The translations under genes and the position numbers were made by a program. The notes beneath the pieces are model-generated. The model was not told where the DNA came from and did no database searches. It worked only from the letters and a program-made list of their open reading frames with translations. 44,785 nucleotides of DNA from Clostridia bacterium (GTDB lineage: Bacteria > Bacillota > Clostridia > Oscillospirales > CAG-272), in contig JAFVUB010000004.1 of NCBI GenBank assembly GCA_017502915.1, forward strand, positions 1 through 44,785, written 5' to 3'. Position 1 is the first letter of the stretch. Each line of letters opens with the position of its first letter. This document shows, piece by piece, positions 1 through 7,194 of this stretch.

Positions 1-4
1 AAGC

Positions 5-33
5 AGCGCCCCGTTGAGATTCAACGGGGCGCT
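5..33. terminator. Terminator hairpin at the left edge
   Basis: A perfect 13-bp inverted repeat (5-17 with 21-33) has a 3-nt loop, is GC-rich and is followed shortly by a run of five T. It probably ends transcription of a gene lying to the left of the window. No gene is visible before it. Confidence 0.75.
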
Positions 34-90
34 ATCATGCTTTTTGCATAGCGCTTGAAAATGGTAAATGAATGTGAATTGTGCGTTTGT

Positions 91-151
91 TTGTTAATAT
101 TACACAAATAACGTGAGACGGATTCGTCAGTTAAACGATCAATATTAACAA
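91..151. repeat. 11-bp inverted repeat upstream of the surface-protein promoter
   Basis: TTGTTAATATT at 91-101 is matched by its exact reverse complement at 141-151, with 39 nt between the arms. The right arm ends seven bases before the -35 box at 159. It could be a split operator, but its function is inferred only from position. Confidence 0.35.
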
Positions 152-158
152 TAAAGTC

Positions 159-187
159 TTGACAAAAAGCGGAGGTTATGGTAAAAT
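159..187 (+). promoter_or_regulatory. Sigma-A promoter of the secreted Thr-rich protein
   Basis: TTGACA at 159-164 and TAAAAT at 182-187 are separated by 17 bp, close to the sigma-A consensus. Transcription would start near 194, giving a leader of about 60 nt before the ATG at 255. Confidence 0.75.
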
Positions 188-254
188 AATTTAGCAAACT
201 AATAGAGCGAAGACGCTTTATTGTAAAATCTATTTGATTTTAAGGAGAAGAACT

Positions 255-1355
255 ATGAAGAAATTTGCAGCAATTCTTGCAGCTATCATGATTCTTGCGA
301 TGCTGTGCGGAACTATCGTTCCCGTTGCGGCAACCGAAGAGACTCCCGATGAAGACGTTGTTGAGGAGATCGACAGTAGCATGTACGACGCAGCCGCCGA
401 AGGCGATCTGCTCTACACCTTGAACTTTAACGGCGACGAGATCTGGCAACCCGATAATATTGTTAGAACGGCGGTCGTCAATGTGGATCCTGACAATCCC
501 CATAAGGTTACGGTCTATACTACTAACGATAGTACCAGAAATCACTGGGGTGGATCGATAAAGGGACTCCCCCTTGCGGGTGCTGATCCGGATGGAAACG
601 AAGATTATTATGCGTATACTATCACATATAAGGTCACTCGTAAAACGCCGAACGAATACGACGGCGGGATTATTGATTCCGGCTTTGGATTTTTTATTAA
701 CGATTCTAGCGGCAGTGATGGCATTGGAGTTTGGGGTTGGTCCTATGAGATGGCAATTATGTCATGTGCAGTCCCGACCTTGGGATATGTTAATTATATT
801 AGTGATGGCATTAGCTTATCGGGTATTAATTATTCAGAGCAGGGCGTCGATAGGACTCAGCCGTCGGTTCAGGAATATGCGATAGAAGCAAACCTTTACA
901 CCGATACGGTCAAGTTTTATGCGATCGATTCTTTTGGAGCTTGGGTTAAAATTCAGGAAACCGAAGTGGGCGATATTCCTTACATAGCCGGCGATTATCT
1001 TACTCCGTCGTTTTACCTTTATTTTGAAAATGAGCCGGTTGACGTTGAGGACGTAAAGATATACAAGGGTATGACTATCTCGGGCGAAGAGCTCCCCGTA
1101 GATCCCAGCACGGGTGTTCAGGATACCACCACCGTCGCTCAGGACACTACGACCGTTCCTGCTGACACCACTACCGTTCCTGCAGACACCACTACTGCTC
1201 CCGCAGGCAACGACAACACCACCACTGCTCCTCAGGGCAACACCACCACCAAGGCTCCCGAGAGCAATGGTTGCGGCGGCTTTGCCGTTCTTCCTGTTTC
1301 GATCGTAGCGATCCTCGGACTCGCAGTCACGGTCGTAGCCAAGAAAACCATCTGA
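255..1355 (+). CDS. Secreted protein with Thr/Pro-rich stalk and Cys-Gly-Gly C-terminal membrane tail
   Basis: The start is the ATG at 255, eight bases or less after AAGGAGAAG; an in-frame upstream codon has no ribosome binding site. The product has about 366 residues. Residues 1-27 form a typical signal peptide (MKK, hydrophobic core, VPVAA). The middle of about 250 residues is rich in Asp, Gly and aromatic residues, and ends in a segment (VEDVKIYKG) that resembles the last strand of LamG/concanavalin-like beta sandwiches; that fold is an inference. Next comes a stalk with repeats of the type TTTVPAD and TTTAPAG. The tail is Gly-Cys-Gly-Gly, one hydrophobic segment and a final Lys-Lys, laid out like a sortase-type signal but without LPXTG. 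The gene is monocistronic, with its own promoter and terminator. No enzyme function can be assigned. It is probably a surface-displayed binding or adhesion protein. Confidence 0.7.
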   Translation: MKKFAAILAAIMILAMLCGTIVPVAATEETPDEDVVEEIDSSMYDAAAEGDLLYTLNFNGDEIWQPDNIVRTAVVNVDPDNPHKVTVYTTNDSTRNHWGGSIKGLPLAGADPDGNEDYYAYTITYKVTRKTPNEYDGGIIDSGFGFFINDSSGSDGIGVWGWSYEMAIMSCAVPTLGYVNYISDGISLSGINYSEQGVDRTQPSVQEYAIEANLYTDTVKFYAIDSFGAWVKIQETEVGDIPYIAGDYLTPSFYLYFENEPVDVEDVKIYKGMTISGEELPVDPSTGVQDTTTVAQDTTTVPADTTTVPADTTTAPAGNDNTTTAPQGNTTTKAPESNGCGGFAVLPVSIVAILGLAVTVVAKKTI

Positions 1356-1371
1356 TTTTAACTGATAAATC

Positions 1372-1412
1372 AAACATAGCGGTAGCTGTTTTCAACAGCT
1401 ACCGCTATGTTT
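1372..1412. terminator. Terminator of the surface-protein gene
   Basis: A perfect 19-bp stem (1372-1390 with 1394-1412) with loop TTC begins 16 nt after the stop codon. The tract after it is only moderately T-rich. Confidence 0.75.
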
Positions 1413-1685
1413 GTTGGCAGGGAAGTAAGGTCGCGTAATTAAGAGCAAATCAAAGACAAAAACAATAAAACGATTTACCAACATATCATATAAGATTATT
1501 TGATTAGATTCTTGTAACCGAACGCCGACGGAAACGCCTACGAAAAATTATAAACGATGGCATCAAGCTTTTTTTCGTGTCTGTATATATAGCCGAAAAA
1601 GGATAGATGCATTGTTGTTGACGAGGATTTTTAACACTTTTTAACCGGGGGAATAATCAAAGGCGAGCCAAGCGCTACTCGAGAA

Positions 1686-1717
1686 AAACTATACAAAATG
1701 CAAATTTTGTATAGTTT
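1686..1717. repeat. 14-bp perfect palindromic hairpin
   Basis: The arms 1686-1699 and 1704-1717 are exact reverse complements around the tetraloop GCAA. No T-run follows on the plus strand. It could be the end of a small RNA or an operator; its role is unknown. Confidence 0.5.
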
Positions 1718-1827
1718 AGGGAATGGAAAACGCTGATACAGCCTTAAGTAAAGCTTCAATTATCTAAATTTTATCGTTCTTTTTACGTTGGAGTTGCAAA
1801 AATCATTTTTTTCTTTTTGCAAAGCTC

Positions 1828-1855
1828 TTGATAAATTTTCAAAATCTGATATAAT
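1828..1855 (+). promoter_or_regulatory. Sigma-A promoter of the flavodoxin-like gene
   Basis: TTGATA at 1828-1833 and TATAAT at 1850-1855 are spaced 16 bp apart. The start codon at 1889 is preceded by TTGGAGGA. Confidence 0.7.
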
Positions 1856-1888
1856 TATACTATAATATATTTTTGGAGGATTTTTATT

Positions 1889-2311
1889 ATGGCAATAAAA
1901 ATGCGTGTTCTTTGCTACACCGGCAAAGCCAAGCTTAAGGCGGCTGCTCAGATGATCAAGGCTGATTATGAGCTTTCTGTCAATGCGGTTGATGATATTC
2001 CGCCCGCTTACCCCTGCAACAACGAGCGTATCGTTATTCTTGCTCTTTCTGTTAAGAATGACGTTGACGACACTCTCCGTCGCTTCCTGAACGAGCTGAC
2101 CAAGGCTCGCGCTCAGAACGTTGCTATTATTGCAGACGGTAAAGAAGCCGGTGTTGAGAAGGTTCGTTCGTGTCTTGCCACCGGTGGCGCAAACGTTATT
2201 GATGAGGTCCTGTATATGAATATCGGTCTTTTCGCCGGCAAGAACCTTACCGATGACGAATCGGCAAAAATTAAGGCATGGACTGAAAAAGTCGTTGCTT
2301 CCCTTGCGTAA
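1889..2311 (+). CDS. Small flavodoxin-like protein of unknown function
   Basis: A cytosolic protein of 140 residues with a good ribosome binding site (GGAGGA, about 8 nt before the ATG). Its pattern of hydrophobic strands alternating with charged helices (RVLCYTG near residue 6, RIVILALSV near 47, NVAIIADG near 76, VIDEVLYMNIG near 103) fits a flavodoxin-type alpha/beta fold. There is no signal peptide or membrane segment. I do not see the classic FMN phosphate loop (T/S-x-T-G-x-T); the N-terminal loop reads CYTGKAK instead. It may be a divergent flavodoxin or only share the fold. The gene is monocistronic between its own promoter and a terminator. Function is not assigned. Confidence 0.6.
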   Translation: MAIKMRVLCYTGKAKLKAAAQMIKADYELSVNAVDDIPPAYPCNNERIVILALSVKNDVDDTLRRFLNELTKARAQNVAIIADGKEAGVEKVRSCLATGGANVIDEVLYMNIGLFAGKNLTDDESAKIKAWTEKVVASLA

Positions 2312-2331
2312 TTATTCAGATAAATATTACC

Positions 2332-2377
2332 AAAATATGAACAACACACAGCAATCGCCGTGTGTTGTTCATATTTT
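2332..2377. terminator. Bidirectional terminator between convergent genes
   Basis: A perfect 18-bp stem (2332-2349 with 2360-2377) serves the plus-strand flavodoxin-like gene and the minus-strand lipoprotein gene, whose stop codon it touches. Confidence 0.8.
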
Positions 2378-2768
2378 ATGAGAAAAATTCGGGATTAATA
2401 CCCGACTTCTTCAAGCAGGTGGAGCAAACGCCCCCGCTTTTTGCGTTTCTTGCTTCCGAAAGGCTTCCCGAAGATATTTCACTTGATTTTTCGATGTGCT
2501 GACAGTCGCTGAAAATATGAAATTTTGTCCCTCCCGAGGTCCAGTAAAAGAGCTGATCTTCGGTTATTGGAGTGCTGGTTGAGGGGGCTTCGGTAGACGT
2601 GAATATTTGCGCGCTCAACGAATCAAGTATGTCTTTACTTGGCGAATACCCGGCTGAAAAGCCGTTTTCGCCGTTACACGTAACGTACTCAGAGCAACCA
2701 ATGAACGAAAAAAGCGTTGTGATCAAAATGAGCGCAACTAATAAAGATTTAAAAAACAACCGGTCCAT
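2376..2768 (-). CDS. Small lipoprotein with an Ada-like Cys-pair domain
   Basis: About 130 residues. The N-terminus (MDRLFFKSLL followed by a hydrophobic run and FIGC) is a lipoprotein signal with the lipidated Cys near residue 25. After a Ser/Thr-rich linker, the C-terminal 50 residues carry a Tyr-Trp-Thr...Lys-Phe-His...Asp-Cys...Cys-x-x-Cys pattern. Similar small metal-binding-type domains follow a FWT/YWT-KxHxxxxC-CxxC layout in other clostridial surface proteins. The gene follows the XRE-TPR regulator with a slight overlap: TTG at 2780 would overlap the regulator stop, while ATG at 2768 lies just beyond it. Neither has a clear Shine-Dalgarno, so translational coupling is likely. The adjacency suggests a shared pathway with the regulator. 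Function is unknown. Confidence 0.65.
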   Translation of the reverse strand: MDRLFFKSLLVALILITTLFSFIGCSEYVTCNGENGFSAGYSPSKDILDSLSAQIFTSTEAPSTSTPITEDQLFYWTSGGTKFHIFSDCQHIEKSSEISSGSLSEARNAKSGGVCSTCLKKSGINPEFFS

Positions 2769-2776
2769 AATCAATA

Positions 2777-3670
2777 TCAATTTTCGAGCAAAAGACGCTC
2801 AAGCGTTACGACCTTGGCGCCGGCATACTCATAAGCTCCTTTGAAGTCTCCGGTTTCGCGGCAACAGATCTCAAGGTCCTTAAACAGTGTATACATAAGT
2901 GGAGACGGAACGGTTCTCTTTCCATTTATAAGCTCTGAAATAATGTTGAGCGCTTTTTGGTGATCGTTGTTGATCATACAATACAGTGCTCGAATATGGT
3001 CTGTATACACATCGTTATCGACCTTTAGAGACAAATAATCATCGGCGATAGCGTTGCTGCTTCCCTGCTCGTCTATAGACATAGCGGCTCTGGCATACCG
3101 ACAAAACGGATCGCTTTCAGACAAGCCAAGGTGTATTTGACTGTCAACACAATCTGCATACAATAACGGTGAAAGAGACCTCATATAAAGGCAATAAACC
3201 TTTGCCTCCGATTCTATATGCGAGGTGTTATAGACTGTTTTTGACGCAGTCTCGCAGGATTTATCAAAGGTTGATACCGCCGATTTGAGTTGTCCTTTTA
3301 GAAATTCCTCTTTTGCAACTCCGAGATAACACTCTGATCTTATCAACAAGAGCTCATCGTCATCTACGTCATCGGAAAGCTTGTCGCAAAGATCAAGGCA
3401 GATACGGTGATCGCCTGCGGCGTATGCTCGGCGAATGTTTTGCACGAGAGCTGTTCGACGGTAAAAATATTCGTCGTCATCATCCGAAACGAGAATACCG
3501 GTAGGAACGTTCAGTCGCTTGGCGATATATTCAATAGTTGTGAGCGATGGCTGTGCCGATCCCGACTCGATCAGGCTCAGCATATTTCGCGTTATAAAGC
3601 CGCCGGCAAGCTCGCTTTGAGTCATCGACTTTTCCGTTCGAAGCTTTTTGATTTTTTCTCCGATCCTCAT
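2777..3670 (-). CDS. XRE-family regulator with C-terminal TPR-like repeats
   Basis: About 297 residues. Residues 1-65 form an XRE helix-turn-helix (RIGEKIKKLRTEKSMTQSEL ... NMLSLIESGSAQPSLTTIEYIAKRL). The rest is all-helical with paired-helix repeats (for example residues 80-105 and 115-145), as in TPR regulators of the RRNPP type that sense peptides. Two ATGs stand in tandem at 3673 and 3670; the second lies 5 nt from the GGAG and is preferred. The gene is transcribed divergently from xpt, and its promoter -35 overlaps one of two 17-nt dyads, which suggests autoregulation and control of xpt. The downstream partner is the small lipoprotein. A peptide ligand is conceivable, but no propeptide gene is visible. 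Confidence 0.75.
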   Translation of the reverse strand: MRIGEKIKKLRTEKSMTQSELAGGFITRNMLSLIESGSAQPSLTTIEYIAKRLNVPTGILVSDDDDEYFYRRTALVQNIRRAYAAGDHRICLDLCDKLSDDVDDDELLLIRSECYLGVAKEEFLKGQLKSAVSTFDKSCETASKTVYNTSHIESEAKVYCLYMRSLSPLLYADCVDSQIHLGLSESDPFCRYARAAMSIDEQGSSNAIADDYLSLKVDNDVYTDHIRALYCMINNDHQKALNIISELINGKRTVPSPLMYTLFKDLEICCRETGDFKGAYEYAGAKVVTLERLLLEN

Positions 3671-3710
3671 CATATCTCCGTTTCGTTATCATTAAGTATA
3701 TATTTTTTAT

Positions 3711-3739
3711 ATTGTAACATAAAAGCAGAAAAATGTAAA
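3711..3739 (-). promoter_or_regulatory. Sigma-A promoter of the XRE-TPR regulator
   Basis: On the minus strand, TTTACA (3739 to 3734) and TACAAT (3716 to 3711) are 17 bp apart. The -35 is the left half of dyad 3734-3750. Confidence 0.6.
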
Positions 3740-3775
3740 TATGATTTACAATATTTTTTGTAACAACTATTTACA
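3734..3775. promoter_or_regulatory. Two tandem 17-nt operator-like dyads
   Basis: TGTAAATATGATTTACA at 3734-3750 and TGTAACAACTATTTACA at 3759-3775 share the form TGTAA-N6/7-TTTACA and are offset by 25 bp. The first overlaps the -35 of the regulator promoter and the second the -35 of the xpt promoter. Binding by the XRE-TPR protein is an inference from this placement. Confidence 0.55.
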
Positions 3776-3798
3776 AAATGCGCGGTATATTGTATAAT
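3770..3798 (+). promoter_or_regulatory. Sigma-A promoter of the xpt operon
   Basis: TTTACA at 3770-3775 and TATAAT at 3793-3798 have a 17-bp spacer. The leader to the GTG at 3840 is only about 35 nt, too short for the purine riboswitch that often precedes xpt. Confidence 0.7.
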
Positions 3799-3839
3799 TA
3801 TATATATTATATTTACTCTTGAAAGGTGGACGCTTTACC

Positions 3840-4418
3840 GTGAAAATGTTGTGCGATCGCATAAAAAAGGACGGAGAATTCAGACCGGGCGGAATAGTTA
3901 AGGTCGATAGCTTTCTCAACCATTGTATGGACGTTGATCTTATTTCTAAGATGGGAGAGGAGTTCTATTCGGTCTTCTCAGGCAAAAATATAACAAAGAT
4001 ATTGACTGTCGAGGCGTCCGGAATCGGTATAGCCTGCCTTGCTGCCACCTATTTCAAGGTTCCCGTTGTTTTTGCTAAGAAGATGCAATCCAAGAACATA
4101 GATACAAACGGTCTTCTCACCGCGAAAGTACATTCCTTCACAAAGGGTGTCGACAATATAATTCGCGTTGACCGACGTTACATAACTCCTGACGACAGAG
4201 TTCTTCTGATAGACGATTTTTTGGCAAACGGAGAGGCTCTTTTAGGACTTATGGATATAGTTGATCAGGCGGGCGCAACTCTTTGCGGCGCGGGAATTTG
4301 CGTTGAAAAGGCGTTTCAACCGGGTGGAAAGATTATACGTGATAAAGGTGTTGACCTCCACTCGCTTGCTATTATAGATATGGATGCTGACGGCAATATG
4401 GTCTTTCTTAACGACTGA
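3840..4418 (+). CDS. xpt: Xanthine phosphoribosyltransferase
   Basis: This cytosolic enzyme transfers the phosphoribosyl group of PRPP to xanthine to give XMP in purine salvage. The product has 192 residues when started from the GTG at 3840, which follows AAAGGTGG. The family signature VKVDSFLNH is near residues 20-28, and the PRPP-binding loop (LLIDDFLANGEAL) is near 121-134, as in Bacillus Xpt. The TTG at 3819 lies before the ribosome binding site, so that longer frame is rejected. It is the first gene of an operon; its stop shares one base with the start of the traX-family gene. Expression probably depends on the dyads over its promoter instead of a guanine riboswitch. Confidence 0.9.
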   Translation: MKMLCDRIKKDGEFRPGGIVKVDSFLNHCMDVDLISKMGEEFYSVFSGKNITKILTVEASGIGIACLAATYFKVPVVFAKKMQSKNIDTNGLLTAKVHSFTKGVDNIIRVDRRYITPDDRVLLIDDFLANGEALLGLMDIVDQAGATLCGAGICVEKAFQPGGKIIRDKGVDLHSLAIIDMDADGNMVFLND

Positions 4419-5185
4419 TGTCAGCTCTTGTACTGAAAATCATTGCCATTGTTGCAATGGCTCTTGACCACATCGGTTGGAATCTGTATTCACAAAGCTA
4501 CGAGGCATATATAGCGTTACGGCTTGTCGGACGCATCGCTATGCCGATATTCTGCTTTTTTATCGCTCAAGGCTTTCGCAAGACCTCAAATCCTATGCGA
4601 TATGCCGCCCGTTTAGCCGTTGCCGCACTGCTTTCCGAAATCCCGTTCAATCTTTGCTTTTCATCGGGATCAAGTATTATAAAGCACGGCTCGCTTAACG
4701 TTATGGTAACTCTGTTTTTAGGGCTTGCGGGACTTATTATGCTTGAGTGGATCAAAAGTCGCACAGGACTACTGATGCCTGCTGTTATTCCTTCCCTGCT
4801 CATGGCTCTTTTTGCCGAGCTTATCGGAAGTGATTACGGATTTTACAGTGTCATTATGATATTGCTTTTCTATCTTATAGATCCGGAATCGAAGCACGCA
4901 ACAAGCTATATTTGTGCCGTTTCCCTGCTGTTTGGATCACGTTTGATCCTCGAATTTGTTTTGAAAAGCGCGCTTTCGTTGCTTACACCGGCAATAACTG
5001 TTGCGCCTCTTAAAGACTGGGATTTTATGCAGCTTTTAGCGGCAGCATCTGCTCTTCTGTTGGTTTTTTATAACGGAAAAGCAGGAAAACAGCCCCAAAA
5101 CCGTATAGCGCGAGCGGCAGTTAAGTATTCGTTCTATCTTTTCTATCCGATACATTTGATGATAATTTGGTTTGTTTTTCGCTGA
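4418..5185 (+). CDS. TraX-family membrane protein
   Basis: 255 residues with about eight hydrophobic segments. The N-terminus LKIIAIVAMALDHIGW and the following RLVGRIAMPIFCFFIAQGF match the TraX family (named for F-pilin N-acetylation), whose chromosomal members in Firmicutes are mostly uncharacterised and probably act as membrane acyltransferases. Near residue 68 is SEIPFNLCFS, also typical. The ATG overlaps the xpt stop (TGATG), so translation is coupled. A role in purine metabolism is not implied; the pairing may be only operonic. Confidence 0.75.
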   Translation: MSALVLKIIAIVAMALDHIGWNLYSQSYEAYIALRLVGRIAMPIFCFFIAQGFRKTSNPMRYAARLAVAALLSEIPFNLCFSSGSSIIKHGSLNVMVTLFLGLAGLIMLEWIKSRTGLLMPAVIPSLLMALFAELIGSDYGFYSVIMILLFYLIDPESKHATSYICAVSLLFGSRLILEFVLKSALSLLTPAITVAPLKDWDFMQLLAAASALLLVFYNGKAGKQPQNRIARAAVKYSFYLFYPIHLMIIWFVFR

Positions 5186-5212
5186 AAACGAGGCTTATGA
5201 GAGGAAGACAAA

Positions 5213-6190
5213 ATGACTGATTCGTTGCGACGTCGCTGTGACCTTGCGATTGCCAATAAGGCTGCTTTGCGCCGAGAATTCAAACAACTTGATCTGTTTG
5301 CACTGACGCTCGGAGCAGACCTGTGTGCCGCCGATAATCTTGTTGTTGATGACAAAAAAATAAATCTCTGCCGACGCATCGTAAAACAGAACACCAACGT
5401 GTTTTCTGTTTACAGATCGTTCTGCAGTCATTTCTTTACAGTCCTGCTCTCTTTTGAAATTGATCCTCAAGAGATGATGCAACGAACTCTTGAGGCATAT
5501 CGAGCCTTGCGTCGATATTTCCCGAGGTCATATCAGCTTTCGTTTGCGGCGTATTATCTTGCAAAATTTTCAAGCAGACCTGTTTCCGAGCTTTCGTCAA
5601 GAACAAATGCGATATATAAGCTAATGCGTTCGGCCGTTCCGCGAGATACCGATTCAAGAGATATTATATGGGCGGCGATGTGGGCGCTTGACGGAAGATA
5701 CAGTGCAGATATAGCAAAAGCCGTTACTAATGCAGCTTTACAGCTTGACGGTGTGTTGCCAAAAGCCCGGAAACGAAGATTGTTGCATAACATAGCAGTA
5801 TGTGATAAAGACTTTGAACATATTGGAAGGCGTGTTGTTTCCCTTTCTGCTCTGCTTGCCGATCAGAAATATAAATACGGAAAGCGCTTCGAGCAAAATC
5901 TTTTGGCGATTCTTGCGATGATCGACGTTCCGGAGGAAACGCTCGCAACTGATATTATAGAGACTTTCGAATATTTCAAGAAAAATGCAAACTTCTCGCG
6001 CTTTATGAGCCGCCGAGAGATGCTTGTGCATGCGGTTATAGCCGTAACAAACGAATATACAGTTTCCGATATTTCGGATGTTGACCAGGCTCAACGGGAT
6101 GCTATGCAAAGGCTGAACACAGTGTTTTATTTTGCTGTCGGTGCAACGATTTCGGAATACGGGGCCGCAATATACGACCAGGTATATTAA
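5213..6190 (+). CDS. DUF4003 family protein
   Basis: 325 residues, helical, with no signal peptide or membrane segment. The pattern resembles DUF4003: an N-terminal [20 protein letters not shown], then [11 protein letters not shown] near residue 62 and [12 protein letters not shown] near 130. The function of the family is unknown. The ATG at 5213 follows GAGGAAG. It lies third in the xpt operon, 27 nt after the traX-family gene and 28 nt before cysK. Basic residues are plentiful. Confidence 0.65.
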   Translation: MTDSLRRRCDLAIANKAALRREFKQLDLFALTLGADLCAADNLVVDDKKINLCRRIVKQNTNVFSVYRSFCSHFFTVLLSFEIDPQEMMQRTLEAYRALRRYFPRSYQLSFAAYYLAKFSSRPVSELSSRTNAIYKLMRSAVPRDTDSRDIIWAAMWALDGRYSADIAKAVTNAALQLDGVLPKARKRRLLHNIAVCDKDFEHIGRRVVSLSALLADQKYKYGKRFEQNLLAILAMIDVPEETLATDIIETFEYFKKNANFSRFMSRREMLVHAVIAVTNEYTVSDISDVDQAQRDAMQRLNTVFYFAVGATISEYGAAIYDQVY

Positions 6191-6218
6191 TAATCAAACG
6201 AATTTTGAGGTAAACATC

Positions 6219-7148
6219 GTGTCCAATATAGCAAGGTCTGTGGACCGTCTTATAGGGAAAACTCCCCTTGTGGAGCTTAAAAATTACGAAAAGAATCACG
6301 GAGCGGTGGCGTCTATCGTTGCAAAGCTTGAGGGTTTCAATCCCGCGGGAAGCGTTAAGGATCGCGTCGCTCTGCATATGCTCAACTGCGCCGAGAGGGA
6401 CGGAGCTATAAAAGAAGGCTCAACTATCATCGAGCCCACGTCGGGAAACACCGGAATTGGTCTTTGCTCGATTGCGGCGGCGCGCGGCTATCGTGCGATC
6501 ATAGTTATGCCCGATACAATGTCGGAGGAAAGACGCCGTATAATGAGAGCATATGGCGCAGAGCTGGTTTTGACCGACGGCGCGCTCGGTATGTCCGGAG
6601 CTATACAAAAGGCAGAAGAGCTTTCGCACGAGATACCAAACAGCTATATTCCGGGTCAGTTCGTTAACCCCGCAAACCCTGAGGCACACTATCTTACCAC
6701 AGGACCCGAGATTTGGGAGGATACCGACGGGGATGTTGATATTTTCGTTGCGGGAATCGGAACGGGCGGAACTATAAGCGGAACGGGACGCTATCTCAAG
6801 GAGAAGGACCCACGCATAAAAGTCGTTGGCGTTGAGCCTGCAAGCTCTGCCGTGCTTTCGGGCAAGGTAGCAGGGGCGCACAAGCTTCAAGGTATTGGTG
6901 CGGGGTTTGTACCCGAAGTTCTTGATCTTGGCGTTGTAGACGAAATAATAGCCGTTTCCGACAGCGATGCATTGGCGGCAGGTCGCGAGCTGGGAAGGAC
7001 TGAGGGACTTCTGGTTGGTATTTCTTCGGGAGCTGCATTGGTTGCCGCCGCAGAACTTGCAAGACATGCGGAAAATGCCGGCAAGCGAATAGTAGTTCTC
7101 CTCCCCGACATTGGGGACCGTTACCTTACAACCGAAATGTTTGAATAA
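6219..7148 (+). CDS. cysK: Cysteine synthase (O-acetylserine sulfhydrylase)
   Basis: This PLP enzyme converts O-acetylserine and sulfide to cysteine in the cytosol. The PLP Schiff-base lysine is in NPAGSVKDR (about K47), the substrate loop PTSGNTG is near residues 73-79, and the phosphate loop GTGGT is near 180. The ending [14 protein letters not shown] is typical of CysK. The start is GTG at 6219, eight bases after TTTTGAGG; upstream in-frame codons lie inside the DUF4003 gene. The length of 309 residues is normal. It is the last gene of the operon and is followed at once by a 24-bp terminator stem. Confidence 0.93.
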   Translation: MSNIARSVDRLIGKTPLVELKNYEKNHGAVASIVAKLEGFNPAGSVKDRVALHMLNCAERDGAIKEGSTIIEPTSGNTGIGLCSIAAARGYRAIIVMPDTMSEERRRIMRAYGAELVLTDGALGMSGAIQKAEELSHEIPNSYIPGQFVNPANPEAHYLTTGPEIWEDTDGDVDIFVAGIGTGGTISGTGRYLKEKDPRIKVVGVEPASSAVLSGKVAGAHKLQGIGAGFVPEVLDLGVVDEIIAVSDSDALAAGRELGRTEGLLVGISSGAALVAAAELARHAENAGKRIVVLLPDIGDRYLTTEMFE

Positions 7149-7194
7149 TAAAAACGGTGTCCGTGAGTATCTCACGGACACCGTTTTTATTATT
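7144..7194. terminator. Bidirectional terminator between cysK and pepD
   Basis: A perfect 24-bp stem (7144-7167 with 7171-7194) around TAT, flanked by A-runs and T-runs. It overlaps the last codons of both convergent genes. Confidence 0.9.

Larger units (their letters stand above)
1413..1888. other. Intergenic region with one strong palindrome and no gene seen
   Basis: This stretch of 476 bases holds no convincing ORF. It contains a perfect 14-bp AT-rich inverted repeat (1686-1699 with 1704-1717, loop GCAA) and the promoter of the next gene at 1828-1855. I could not match the part from 1500 to 1680 to a known RNA or riboswitch. Confidence 0.5.

Noticed and set aside
3799..3839. A guanine riboswitch upstream of xpt
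   Set aside because: The leader from the predicted start is only about 35 nt, and no aptamer-like fold is seen.
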